The notes under the pieces were generated by a model that was given only the letters and a program-made list of their open reading frames with translations, made no database searches and had not been told where the DNA came from. The position numbers were made by a program, and so were the translations under genes. Shown here one piece after another: positions 24,371-33,884 of a DNA stretch of 64,000 nt. The stretch is from assembly GCA_036388675.1 (NCBI GenBank), contig DASVRI010000030.1, forward strand, positions 124,001-188,000, read 5' to 3'. Every line of letters begins with the position of its first letter. The stretch's first letter is position 1. This DNA comes from DASVUS01 sp036388675. GTDB taxonomy: Bacteria > Armatimonadota > Abditibacteriia > Abditibacteriales > Abditibacteriaceae.

Positions 24371-26251
24371 ATGTCGAAGACCAATAACTCCACTTTTGCC
24401 ATTGCCGTGCGCCCCGGAACGAAAAGGCGCATTGAAGGCGTGGTTTACTTCCTGGCGGTGCCGCTGCTGTTTCTCGGCTATCGTTTCGTCAAGTTGCAAG
24501 CCCTGGAAAACCGTGCGCCGCAAGACGGCACGACCAGCGCTCTGGGCTTGCAGACTGCCACACGTCGCCGCGTCATCATGCCGCGCCGCGCTGAGATTCT
24601 GGCCGCCGACGGCACCGCAATGGCTGTCACGCTTGATGAATATGCAGTGTGCGCCAATCCACGTGCCGTCAAAGAAAAAGAGAAGATGGCTCGTCTTATT
24701 GCTCAGGCTATCGGCGGTTCGCAAGACGAGTACTTGCAATTGCTCAACAAAACAACGCACGCCGATGGCAGTGCCAATTACTATGTTCGTCTGGCAAAGC
24801 GCGTCGATGAATCGTTGGTGAAAAAACTGAAGGAGATGATGAAGTCTCCACCGGATGCGACGCGCGCCAGTCGTGCCATACGGCGAAAGTTCTGGGAGCC
24901 GATTACATTGGAACCCACGCCGCGGCGCAATTATCCTTTGGGTGAGTTCGCCAGCCAACTCATTGGCTTTACGACCAACGACGGCCAGGGCGCCGATGGT
25001 CTGGAATACGCGTGGAACAAAGAGCTGGGCGGCAAGCCGGGTGAAGTGGTCGCGCAGGTCGATACACGCAATCGTCCGGTGCCGGGTTTTGTCCAGGAGT
25101 GGCGCGCACCATCGCCGGGGCGCAGCATCGTTACGACAATCGACCCCAACATTCAATCTGACACCGACGCTACGCTGCGCGAAATTTACAAAAAGTATAA
25201 GCCTAACTTTGCCAGCGCCATCGTGATGCGTCCGCGCACCGGCGAAATCGTGGCGATGTCAACAGCGCCCTCTTTCGATCCGAATAAACGTCCAAAGAAC
25301 ATTGCCGAAGTCGCAACCAATCGTGGCCTGAGTTTCGTTTATGAGCCGGGCTCAACCTTTAAGATCATCACCGCTGCCGCTGCGGTGGAAAATGTACCGG
25401 ACTGGCGCAGCCACTCGTTCATGTGCAACGGCATTGATAACGTCGGCGGGCGCCCGATGCGCTGCTGGGTCAACAGTACTTCGCAGCGCCGCCATGGCGA
25501 TGAAGACCTTTCCGAGGGTATTCGCGACAGTTGTAACTTTGCAATGTATGGGTTTGCACGCTTGATAGGCGCGCCGAGATTGCTCGATTACGCAAAGCGC
25601 TTCGCTATTGACGAGCCGGTGAATCTGGCGGGACTGCGTGAAGGTCGTGGCTATCTGGCGGGAAAACCCCAGGAATGGGGCGCGCGACAGTTGGCCAGCT
25701 TTTCCTTTGGGCAGGGCATGTCGATTACACCGTTGCAGCTCATTCGTGTCGGTGCAACCATCGCCAACGACGGCGTCATGATGAAGCCGATGCTCATCAA
25801 AGAGTTGCGCGACGAGCAGAACAAAGTGGTGCAGGCTTTTGAGCCGGAAGTCGATCGCCGCGTTGTGAAAACCGAGACTGCGCACGAAGTGCGCGACATG
25901 ATGGAACGCGTGACTCGTGAAGGAGCATCGCGCGTGCTGGCTTTCGTACCAGGCTATCAGACGGCAGGGAAAACGGGCTCCGCGCAGAAAGCCGAGGGGC
26001 CTCGTGGTTACGCCGCCGGAAAATTCATCTCCTCGTTCATGGGATTTGTGCCGTCGCGCAACCCGGAGTTTGTTATCCTCATACTCGCGGATGAACCGCA
26101 CGGCAGTCACTGGGGCAGCGAGGTTTGCGGCCCGGCATTTGGTGCCATTGCCAGCAAAGCAATGTTGCACTTGCGGTTGCGGCAAGGCACCCGCGCCCCG
26201 GCACCATCGCCCGCGCTGATGTCGCCGCCTGAACTGGCCAGGGCAGAGTAG
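24371..26251 (+). CDS. ftsI: Division-type penicillin-binding protein 3 / FtsI (transpeptidase)
   Basis: Septal peptidoglycan transpeptidase of 626 residues. A membrane anchor (EGVVYFLAVPLLFLGYRFV) is followed by the PBP dimerisation domain (RAEILAADGTAMAVTLDEY, RNYPLGEFASQLIGF). The transpeptidase domain carries the active-site Ser in EPGSTFKIITAAAAVE, the SxN motif in RDSCNFAMYG and KTG in TAGKTGSAQK. Partner FtsW is encoded downstream in the cluster. Unlike most genes of this size in the window it has no exact GAGTACTC, only a one-base variant near 24728. Confidence 0.94.
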   Translation: MSKTNNSTFAIAVRPGTKRRIEGVVYFLAVPLLFLGYRFVKLQALENRAPQDGTTSALGLQTATRRRVIMPRRAEILAADGTAMAVTLDEYAVCANPRAVKEKEKMARLIAQAIGGSQDEYLQLLNKTTHADGSANYYVRLAKRVDESLVKKLKEMMKSPPDATRASRAIRRKFWEPITLEPTPRRNYPLGEFASQLIGFTTNDGQGADGLEYAWNKELGGKPGEVVAQVDTRNRPVPGFVQEWRAPSPGRSIVTTIDPNIQSDTDATLREIYKKYKPNFASAIVMRPRTGEIVAMSTAPSFDPNKRPKNIAEVATNRGLSFVYEPGSTFKIITAAAAVENVPDWRSHSFMCNGIDNVGGRPMRCWVNSTSQRRHGDEDLSEGIRDSCNFAMYGFARLIGAPRLLDYAKRFAIDEPVNLAGLREGRGYLAGKPQEWGARQLASFSFGQGMSITPLQLIRVGATIANDGVMMKPMLIKELRDEQNKVVQAFEPEVDRRVVKTETAHEVRDMMERVTREGASRVLAFVPGYQTAGKTGSAQKAEGPRGYAAGKFISSFMGFVPSRNPEFVILILADEPHGSHWGSEVCGPAFGAIASKAMLHLRLRQGTRAPAPSPALMSPPELARAE

Positions 26252-26304
26252 GGCTGACGCTGATGTCCTGCCGCTTCTGATACCATTAACGACTCGGAGA
26301 GAAA

Positions 26305-27843
26305 ATGCCGTCTTTGAAAGAGCTTCTCGTCGCCGTGCCCGAGGCGCGAGTACTCGGTGACGAGAATACAGAAGTTTCGACGCTGGCTTACGACTCGCGC
26401 CAGGTCGCGCCCGGCACCGGCTTTGTCGCTGTGCGGGGACAGGCACACAATGGCCACGAATTTATTCCGCAAGCCTTGGAGCGCGGCGCCACCGTTATTG
26501 TCGCGGACAACGAAGCGGCGCTTTCTGCGTTGCCGCCCACCACAACCGGAGTCATCGTGCCGGACACTCGCCTGGCACTGGCCAACCTGGCCTGCGAATT
26601 CTATGGCCATCCTTCGCGCGAAATGACGCTCGTTGGTGTGACCGGCACCAATGGCAAAACCACAACCGCACACCTTATCGCCGAATTGCTGCGCGAAGCG
26701 GGCTACAAGAGCGTCGGTATCATCGGGACGTTAGGGGCCTCAACCGAACGTGCCACGCTCGACACGGGCCGCACCACGCCGGAAAGCCTCGATTTGCAGC
26801 GCTTGCTGGCCGATTTTCTGGACGGCGGCAGCGAAGCGGTTGTGATGGAAGTTTCGTCGCACGCGCTGGCGATGCAGCGCGTGACGGGCTGCGCTTTCGA
26901 TGCCGGTGTATTTACCAACCTGACACAAGACCATCTCGACTTTCACCACGACATGGAAGAGTACTTCGCGGCCAAGGCGAAGTTGTTCGATGAAGTGGCG
27001 CGCTATTCGGAGCAGTTCAAGAGTTTCGGCGCCGTGCTCAACGTGGACGATCATTACGGGCGGCGCCTGCGCGACGAAGTTTCCGCCGATTCGTTGTACA
27101 TCACTTACGGCATCGAGAACGAAGCGCATGTCGCAGCCGAAGCGGTGCATCTCACGCCGTCGGGCATGTCGTTTGTGGCGCGCGGCGCCGGCTCGACTAT
27201 TCACCTCGACCTGCACCTCATTGGTCGCTTCAACGTATACAACGCGCTGGCGGCTGTTGGCTTTGGCTTGCTTAAGGAAATGCCGCCGGCGCAGATTCAA
27301 ACCGCACTCACGCAGGCCTTTGCGCCCGAAGGCCGCATGGAAATGATCGACTCAGGCCAGGATTTTTTCGTGGCCGTCGATTACGCGCACACGCCCGATG
27401 GCCTTAAAAACGTCATTACCACCGTGCGCGAATTTACGCCCGGGCGTTTGATTACCGTCTTTGGTTGTGGCGGCGACCGCGACCGCACCAAGCGCCCGCA
27501 GATGGGCGCCATCGCGGCGAGCTTTTCCGACCTGTGCGTCATTACGAGCGATAATCCGCGCACGGAAGACCCCACAAAAATCATCGACGATATTCTGGCC
27601 GGGACGCGCCAGGGCAATGCCGAAACGGTGGTTGAAATCGATCGCCGCAAAGCCATAGAATTGGCACTCGCACAGGCGCGCCGGGGCGACTTCGTGCTGG
27701 TTGCCGGTAAGGGGCACGAAACATATCAGATCTTCAAAGACCGCACCATTCACTTCGACGACCGCGAAGTGGTGCGCGAGTTCCTTGAAGATTCTGGTAA
27801 GGAAGATTCCGGCAAGTCGTCGACCCAAAGGAACGCAGTGTGA
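26305..27843 (+). CDS. murE: UDP-MurNAc-tripeptide synthetase MurE
   Basis: Adds the third amino acid to the peptidoglycan precursor. The 512-residue ligase has the ATP loop GVTGTNGKTTTAHLI near residue 113, the N-terminal Mur fold AYDSRQVAPGTGFVAVRG, and the GRFNVYNALAAVGF and VAVDYAHTPDGL segments. TSDNPRTEDP near residue 416 contains the DNPR sequence seen in meso-diaminopimelate-adding enzymes rather than lysine-adding ones. GGAGAG precedes the ATG. The last four bases overlap the GTG of murF. Confidence 0.95.
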   Translation: MPSLKELLVAVPEARVLGDENTEVSTLAYDSRQVAPGTGFVAVRGQAHNGHEFIPQALERGATVIVADNEAALSALPPTTTGVIVPDTRLALANLACEFYGHPSREMTLVGVTGTNGKTTTAHLIAELLREAGYKSVGIIGTLGASTERATLDTGRTTPESLDLQRLLADFLDGGSEAVVMEVSSHALAMQRVTGCAFDAGVFTNLTQDHLDFHHDMEEYFAAKAKLFDEVARYSEQFKSFGAVLNVDDHYGRRLRDEVSADSLYITYGIENEAHVAAEAVHLTPSGMSFVARGAGSTIHLDLHLIGRFNVYNALAAVGFGLLKEMPPAQIQTALTQAFAPEGRMEMIDSGQDFFVAVDYAHTPDGLKNVITTVREFTPGRLITVFGCGGDRDRTKRPQMGAIAASFSDLCVITSDNPRTEDPTKIIDDILAGTRQGNAETVVEIDRRKAIELALAQARRGDFVLVAGKGHETYQIFKDRTIHFDDREVVREFLEDSGKEDSGKSSTQRNAV

Positions 27844-29231
27844 GTGCCGAAACCACAGCCCGCAACCTCGCTTCGTTCACGCTTTCCCAGGCCGCGCAGG
27901 CAACTCGTGGGCGCATTCTGACAGGCGATCCGAGTACTCACTGCACCGGAGTTTCCGCCGATACACGCACTGTGGCCACGAACAACTTATTCGTTGCCCT
28001 ACGAGGCGAACGCTTCGATGCACACGAATTTTTACCGCAGGCACAGGCCGCCGGCGCACTATCCGCCATCGTTGAAAACACGGCACTCGCTCCACGAGAC
28101 TTCGCTTGCATTCAAGTTGATAACACGCTGCACGCTCTGGGCGATTTAGCGCGTTATCACCGTCTTCGCTTCTCCATTCCTGTTGTTGGCATCACCGGTT
28201 CTTACGGTAAAACCACGACGCGCGCATTGATGGCGGCGGCGCTTGGCGCACGTCTGAGAGTGTTGGCAACGGCAGGCAACTTCAATAACGAGATCGGTTT
28301 GCCAATGACGCTGTTCGGTTTGAATGAAACACATGATTGCGCCGTTCTTGAGATGGCGATGCGCGGCCTGGGACAGATCAAATATCTGGCGGAAGTCGCT
28401 GCGCCGACGGTGGGCGTCGTCACCAATATCGGGCCGCAACACATCGAGTTGCTGGGGGGTATGGATAAGATCGCCCAGGCCAAAGCCGAACTGATCGAAG
28501 CACTACCCAATGATGGTGTCGCCGTGTTGCCCGTCGATGACGAGTACTCGCAATTCTTGCGCGAGCGTGCGCCGTGCGAGGTTGTGACTTTTGGTTCCAG
28601 CGAAACTGCTGATTATCGTGTGAGCGAAATTGTCACCTCTGGCGAAGGCTGCATTTCGTTTCGTATCAGCAACCCGCAAGGTGAGACATGCACTTTAACC
28701 TTGCCGATGCCAGGAGCGCATAACGCGATTAACGCGGCAGCGGCGTTGGCGGTCGCCGAAATTCTGGGTGTCCAACTTGCCGAGGCAGCGCGCGCGCTGG
28801 AAAATGTTGAAGTTCCCGGCGCGCGCATGCGCGTGGTGAGGGGTGGGGGAATTACAATTATTGACGACTGTTACAATGCCGGCCCGACTTCGATGCGTGC
28901 TGCACTGCAAACGCTACACGACTTTCCAACCGCTGGGCGACGCGTTGCCGTTCTTGGCACGATGAAAGAGTTAGGCCCGTGGTCGCAGCAAGAGCATCGC
29001 AAACTTGGAAAACTGGCAGGCGATTCAGTGCGAGTACTCGTCGGTGTGGGCGAGGAAACACGCGAGATGCTCGATGCCGCTCAGAGCGATGCTGAAAGGC
29101 ATTGGTTTGCCGATGCAAATGCGGCAGCGCAGGACATCAAACAACTGCTTCGTGATGGCGATGTGGTTTTGGTCAAGGGCAGTCGTAGTGTCGGGCTTGA
29201 AGTGGTGGTGAATGCCCTTGCAAATCGGTAA
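27840..29231 (+). CDS. murF: UDP-MurNAc-tripeptide:D-Ala-D-Ala ligase MurF
   Basis: Adds D-Ala-D-Ala to complete the UDP-MurNAc-pentapeptide. The 463-residue protein has SADTRTVATNNLFVALRGERFD, the ATP loop VVGITGSYGKTTTRALMAAAL, GNFNNEIGLP, LEMAMRGLGQI, PGAHNAINAAAALAVAE and DDCYNAGPTSMRAAL, the last being a MurF signature. The GTG start overlaps the murE stop by four bases, indicating coupling. The 3' end overlaps mraY by 20 bases. Three GAGTACTC copies occur, each in a different codon phase. Confidence 0.95.
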   Translation: MSAETTARNLASFTLSQAAQATRGRILTGDPSTHCTGVSADTRTVATNNLFVALRGERFDAHEFLPQAQAAGALSAIVENTALAPRDFACIQVDNTLHALGDLARYHRLRFSIPVVGITGSYGKTTTRALMAAALGARLRVLATAGNFNNEIGLPMTLFGLNETHDCAVLEMAMRGLGQIKYLAEVAAPTVGVVTNIGPQHIELLGGMDKIAQAKAELIEALPNDGVAVLPVDDEYSQFLRERAPCEVVTFGSSETADYRVSEIVTSGEGCISFRISNPQGETCTLTLPMPGAHNAINAAAALAVAEILGVQLAEAARALENVEVPGARMRVVRGGGITIIDDCYNAGPTSMRAALQTLHDFPTAGRRVAVLGTMKELGPWSQQEHRKLGKLAGDSVRVLVGVGEETREMLDAAQSDAERHWFADANAAAQDIKQLLRDGDVVLVKGSRSVGLEVVVNALANR

Positions 29232-30411
29232 TCCCGGTGGTGTGGTCAGCCTGGCCAGAACTCTGCTTTTTTGGATGAGCAGTGTTTCGATGATGCCGTT
29301 GATTGCGTTCTTCTGCGGCCTCAGCGTGATGCTGATCGCCGGCAAGCCTTTGATCGAATGGCTACGGCATAAAAGTTGGCGCAAAGATCAGCCGAGTGAA
29401 ACCTGGGACGTGCGCGAAGATACGCCCGACACGCATCGCAAGAAAAAGGGCACACCGTCCATGGGCGGCATCGGCATCATCGGCAGTGCGGTGGCATCCT
29501 ACTTTGCACTGGCTTTAACGCTGGGAGCCATGGCCTATTTTTCGTTTCCCAACATACCTCGCACCGGACTGACGGCCCACACATTTGCATCCTTCTTGTT
29601 GGTGCCGCTATCCGTCGCGGCGTTTGCTCTGTTAGGTTTTGCCGATGACTGGTCGAAGGCCTCGGGGCGCGGCGGATTGCGCGCACGCGCCAAACTCTTT
29701 ACCCAAATTGGACTGGCCGTCGCGTTTGTCGCAGCGTGGATAGCGCTGACTGTGACGGAGAGCTTCACCGGAGTCCGCTTCATCTACTCGAGCATGAGAC
29801 ATGCATTTCAAGATGGTCTGCCTGGTATCGTCCTTTTTTCGGCAGTTTGTGCGTTTGTGATAGTCGCTACGTCCAACGCGGTGAATCTGACGGATGGCAT
29901 TGATGGACTCGCAGCAGGACTGGCAGTGCAAGTCGGTCTGGCGTTCTTGCTCGCGCGCAGTTACGTTGCGCCTGGTGAAGCGAGTCTGCTCAGCGACTTG
30001 TTCTGGATGGCGCTGTCGGGTGCGTGCCTGGGGTTTCTGTTTTTTAATCGCTATCCGGCACGCGTCTTCATGGGCGATACCGGTTCGCTGGCCATCGGCG
30101 CGGCGCTGGGCATCGGCGCGATTCTATCACACGCCGTGTTCCTGTTGCCGTTTATCGCGTTTATTTATTTCGTTGAGATGTTTAGCGTCATCACGCAGGT
30201 GCTGTACTTCAAGTGGACTAAACGCCGCACCGGCGAAGGCAAGCGCCTGTTTCGCCGCGCACCCTTACACCACCATTTTGAACTGGGCGGTTGGAGCGAA
30301 TGGCGTGTGGTGCTGATGTTCTGGTTCGTCAATTTATGTACGACATCAATTGGGCTGTTGCTGTGGCACCTGGATGTGCTGCCGCGCTGGCCTTATTCGA
30401 TCTCGCCTTAG
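29212..30411 (+). CDS. mraY: Phospho-MurNAc-pentapeptide transferase MraY
   Basis: Integral membrane enzyme making lipid I from UDP-MurNAc-pentapeptide and undecaprenyl phosphate. The 399-residue, roughly ten-helix protein shows the family motifs KKKGTPSMGGIGII, ALLGFADDWSKA (catalytic DD), NAVNLTDGIDGLA, FMGDTGSLAIGAALG and APLHHHFELGGWSE. The ATG at 29212 overlaps the end of murF. It has the standard place between murF and murD. Confidence 0.95.
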   Translation: MPLQIGNPGGVVSLARTLLFWMSSVSMMPLIAFFCGLSVMLIAGKPLIEWLRHKSWRKDQPSETWDVREDTPDTHRKKKGTPSMGGIGIIGSAVASYFALALTLGAMAYFSFPNIPRTGLTAHTFASFLLVPLSVAAFALLGFADDWSKASGRGGLRARAKLFTQIGLAVAFVAAWIALTVTESFTGVRFIYSSMRHAFQDGLPGIVLFSAVCAFVIVATSNAVNLTDGIDGLAAGLAVQVGLAFLLARSYVAPGEASLLSDLFWMALSGACLGFLFFNRYPARVFMGDTGSLAIGAALGIGAILSHAVFLLPFIAFIYFVEMFSVITQVLYFKWTKRRTGEGKRLFRRAPLHHHFELGGWSEWRVVLMFWFVNLCTTSIGLLLWHLDVLPRWPYSISP

Positions 30412-30426
30412 AAGATTCCAATTCAA

Positions 30427-31905
30427 ATGATGCAACGCGAAAAAATTTGTGCCGTACTCGGATTGGCGCGCACCGGCATTCCCGCCGCGCGCTTTCTGGC
30501 CGAACGCGGTGCGCAGGTGGTCGGATACGATGACCGCAGTTTCGAAGAACTCAGCGATGAAGCGCGCGCTTTGCAGGAACTCGGTGTGGAGTTGCGTGTC
30601 GGGCCTGATCACAATTTCGCAGGTCTGGAAGAATGCACCCTGATTGTGCTGTCGCCGGGCCTGAAGATTCATCACGAGCCGCTCAAAAGCGTTCTGGCGC
30701 GCTGTGAAGCGCACGGCGCAGAAGTCATTGGGGAACTGGAAATGGCGGCGCGTCATTGCCCCGCGCCGATGATCGCCGTGACCGGCACCAAGGGCAAAAG
30801 CACAACAGTTAAGCTGATCGAAGAGATGTTGCGCGCCTGCGGAATCGACGCCGTGCGCTGCGGCAACACGGGCATTCCTTTAATTGCTGAATTGCCGAGG
30901 TTATCGTCGCAAAGCTGGGCCGTGGTTGAAGTCTCCTCGTTTCAGTTAGAAAAAGCACCGACCCTTAAGCCGCGCGTCGCCGTGCTCTTGAATCTGCTGG
31001 AAGACCATCAGGATTATCATCCGTCGCTGGAGCAATACTGGGCGACGAAGCTGAAGCTGTTTGCTAATCAGGATGAAAACGACGCCGCTGTCTTCAACTG
31101 TAGCGATGCCAAAACAGAAGACTTTGCCCTGACTTGCGGCTGCGGCATTGGCAGCGAGTTGCGGTATGAGTGGAATGGCACAAAAGCGCGTCAGTTCAAA
31201 ACTTCAGGACAAGAGCTGCCCTTGCCAGACGCGCAAGAAATGGGCGTCTGTGGCCGCGACGGATTCCTCGGCTGGAACCTTGAATACGAGTTCGTGCCGG
31301 TCATCGAGTACTCGCAAATCCCGTTACGCGGCAGTCATAACCACGACAACGTCGCCGCCGCTCTGGCTGCTGTTTACGCGGTGCTTGGCGAAAAAGATGC
31401 GTTGATAAATCGCGAAGTTATAGCGGGAGCCATTCGCAACTTCCAGAGTTTGCCACATCGCCTGGAGATAGTCGGCGAAGTTGGTGGCATAACGTATGTG
31501 AACGATAGCCAGGCCACGATTCCCGAGGCGGCGATGCGCGCTTTGCTGGCGTTTCCCGCGCCGGTGACGCTCATTGCCGGCGGTCGCGCCAAGTTGGAAA
31601 ATGCTGACGCTTTCGATGCCTTGGGTCGCGCCGTCGCGGCTAACGCGCACGGGTTGGTGACAATCGGCGAAGCCGCGCAGCGCCTCGAAGAAGCGGCGCG
31701 ACGTGCCGGAATGGCTGATGAGAAAATCGTTCGCGGACAGGAATTGACAAAAGCCGTTGAGCTTGCTACAATGGCCACGCCACAGGGTGGAACAATCGTG
31801 CTAAGCCCGGCCTGCGCTTCGTTCGATCAGTTTTCCAGTTACGAAGCGCGCGGTGAAGCCTTTCGTCAAGCCGTTGAGAGGTTAAAACAACGGAAAAACT
31901 GTTGA
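30427..31905 (+). CDS. murD: UDP-MurNAc-L-alanine:D-glutamate ligase MurD
   Basis: Adds D-glutamate to UDP-MurNAc-L-Ala in the cytosol. The 492-residue protein has an N-terminal Rossmann part (VLGLARTGIPAARFLAERG), SPGLKIHHEPL, the ATP loop VTGTKGKSTTVKLIEEML, EVSSFQLE, LNLLEDHQDYH, RGSHNHDNVAAALAA, YVNDSQATIPEAAMRAL and the late LSPACASFDQFSSYEARGE. These are all characteristic. It follows mraY by 15 bases. A second ATG directly after the first (30430) could also be used. Confidence 0.95.
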   Translation: MMQREKICAVLGLARTGIPAARFLAERGAQVVGYDDRSFEELSDEARALQELGVELRVGPDHNFAGLEECTLIVLSPGLKIHHEPLKSVLARCEAHGAEVIGELEMAARHCPAPMIAVTGTKGKSTTVKLIEEMLRACGIDAVRCGNTGIPLIAELPRLSSQSWAVVEVSSFQLEKAPTLKPRVAVLLNLLEDHQDYHPSLEQYWATKLKLFANQDENDAAVFNCSDAKTEDFALTCGCGIGSELRYEWNGTKARQFKTSGQELPLPDAQEMGVCGRDGFLGWNLEYEFVPVIEYSQIPLRGSHNHDNVAAALAAVYAVLGEKDALINREVIAGAIRNFQSLPHRLEIVGEVGGITYVNDSQATIPEAAMRALLAFPAPVTLIAGGRAKLENADAFDALGRAVAANAHGLVTIGEAAQRLEEAARRAGMADEKIVRGQELTKAVELATMATPQGGTIVLSPACASFDQFSSYEARGEAFRQAVERLKQRKNC

Positions 31906-32041
31906 AAAACCTATGGAAAACCCGTGCAAACAGATTAAAACAATGTAAAATGTGAGGCGGAGTACTCAATATGTCAGAAAATTGAAGATTCCGTCGCAGC
32001 GCTCATCATCACAGCCATTCAACGCAGCAAGAGGAGCCGAC

Positions 32042-33808
32042 ATGAACTCCCGGGTCACAAAAGCCCAGCGCCCGACAGGCCATTCTCGTACCATTCCACA
32101 GCGATCTTCCTTCAAATCCTCACAATTTCATAAAGTTGACAACGATACGCCACAACGTGTTGCACCACAAGGAGTCGTAGCACAACGTGCATCGCGTCGT
32201 GGTGTGACGCAGCGCAACCGAGGCACACGCCCGACGCGCGATATGATGTGCTCGTCGCGCATTGCCGAACACGAAGCGGACACATCATCCACCGGCTACG
32301 AAGTCTTCGACCCGATTGATTATGTCGTGGCCGATAACGTTGTTGATCTACGCGAGGCGCGCTTGCGCCGTTTGCAGGAACAGCGCCGCCATGGTCGTCA
32401 TGATGTGGATGTGTTGGAAGAGGACAGCCGCTTGCAGGCGCGGCGCATCGCGCGCGAAGAGCGTTGCGAGCGCATGCGCATCAAGCGCGATGAGCGTGCG
32501 CGGCGCGATGCACAACGCCTGGCCAAGTGCCCGGCGTGTCACTGGGGCTTGTTCCTGCTCACCCTTTTGCTGACGGTGTTGTCGGTGCCCATTGTGTACT
32601 CGGCTTCGACGGCTATCGCGCTTGATCACCACAACAACGCCGACTTCTTCTTTTTACGCCAACTCGGTTATGTCGCTATCGGCGTCACCGTGTTTCTCCT
32701 TGTGTCGCGCTTGAACGTGAAGCAGATTCGGGCCGGTGTGTGGCTGCTGTACTTTGGCTCGTTGCTGGGGCTGATCGCGACCGATTTTACCTCTCTGGGA
32801 CATAGCTTGGGCGGTGTCGAGCGTTGGATGAAAATCGGGCCAGTTATGCTGCAAGTTTCGGAGTTGGCCAAAATCGGGCTCATCGGAGTTCTGGCCGATT
32901 TTTGGAGCCGCGCGGCGCGTCCGGCGCAGAATTCGTTGTGGCCGTGGTTTTTCGCCGGTGCGTTGACGTTGCCTGTTGTTGGGCTGGTGTTCGCACAGCC
33001 GCACCTTTCAGCGGCTTCGTTGCTCATGGTGCTGCCGTTTGCCGTCGCGTTCTTTGCCGATGTGCCCGTCAAGCAAATCTTCAAGATTGGTCTGGTGCTG
33101 GGAGTACTCGCTATCGGGCTGTTCGCCTTTGGCAAGCAGTATGGGCTTCCAGGCCTTAAGTCGTATCAGATCGAGCGTGTAGCTGCGCACTTTTCGGGTG
33201 CAGACGACGAGCAGGGTTCCGACTATCAGGTATTGCAAAGCCAGCGTGCTTTGGCCAACGGTGGTTTGCTTGGTTTTGGGCCGGGAAACTCGCCGTCGAA
33301 ACACGGCTTTTTACCGGCGCCGCACACCGACTTCATTCTGGCGGTTATCGGTGAAGAGTGGGGCCTGGCCGGCATCGTGGCTTTGCTGTGCATCTACGGC
33401 GCGATGATTTTCTTTTGCTTCCATATCGGGCACTGCGCGTCTTCGTCCTTTGAGGCCTTGCTGTGTTCGGGCGTCGGGACATTGCTGGCGATTCAGGTCA
33501 TCTGCAACGCCGGAGTTGTGACGGGCACGCTTCCTGTAACGGGAATGCCGCTGCCCTTGCTTTCTTACGGCGGCTCCGGCTTGATCTGCCTCTTGATGGG
33601 CATCGGTCTGGTGCTGGGCATTTCGCGCGAAATGGGACGCAACACTGAAACTGCCGAAATGGGCGCCACCGATGCAGGCACGAAGAAGGCCACCGCTGTG
33701 GCGGGCACGACACCAGCTACACGGGGCGGCGAACCCGCCGGTACACGCTCCGGGCGCAGCAGCGCACCAGGCCGCAAAAGCGATCGCCGAGTCGGCGTCA
33801 CAGCGTGA
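32042..33808 (+). CDS. ftsW: FtsW-type SEDS glycosyltransferase with long N-terminal extension
   Basis: Septal peptidoglycan polymerase partner of FtsI. The SEDS membrane core begins near residue 160 and holds about ten helices with SLGGVERWMKIGPVMLQVSELAKIG, AQPHLSAASLLM, SQRALANGGLLGFGPGNSPSKHGFLP, HTDFILAVIGEEWG and LPVTGMPLPLLSYGGSGLI, the FtsW/RodA/SpoVE signatures. Unusually, about 160 residues of Arg-rich, largely disordered or coiled cytosolic sequence precede the first helix, and a Thr/Arg-rich tail of about 50 residues follows the last. At 588 residues it is well over the usual ~400. The ATG at 32042 has AGGAG upstream; an earlier in-frame start at 31952 lacks one. Confidence 0.93.
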   Translation: MNSRVTKAQRPTGHSRTIPQRSSFKSSQFHKVDNDTPQRVAPQGVVAQRASRRGVTQRNRGTRPTRDMMCSSRIAEHEADTSSTGYEVFDPIDYVVADNVVDLREARLRRLQEQRRHGRHDVDVLEEDSRLQARRIAREERCERMRIKRDERARRDAQRLAKCPACHWGLFLLTLLLTVLSVPIVYSASTAIALDHHNNADFFFLRQLGYVAIGVTVFLLVSRLNVKQIRAGVWLLYFGSLLGLIATDFTSLGHSLGGVERWMKIGPVMLQVSELAKIGLIGVLADFWSRAARPAQNSLWPWFFAGALTLPVVGLVFAQPHLSAASLLMVLPFAVAFFADVPVKQIFKIGLVLGVLAIGLFAFGKQYGLPGLKSYQIERVAAHFSGADDEQGSDYQVLQSQRALANGGLLGFGPGNSPSKHGFLPAPHTDFILAVIGEEWGLAGIVALLCIYGAMIFFCFHIGHCASSSFEALLCSGVGTLLAIQVICNAGVVTGTLPVTGMPLPLLSYGGSGLICLLMGIGLVLGISREMGRNTETAEMGATDAGTKKATAVAGTTPATRGGEPAGTRSGRSSAPGRKSDRRVGVTA

Positions 33809-33884
33809 GTTGATGGCACACAGGTGCGGTGGGCACGGCAGATCCCCTTCAAGCGACTATGAATTCTCCATTTAGTGCGGCTTT

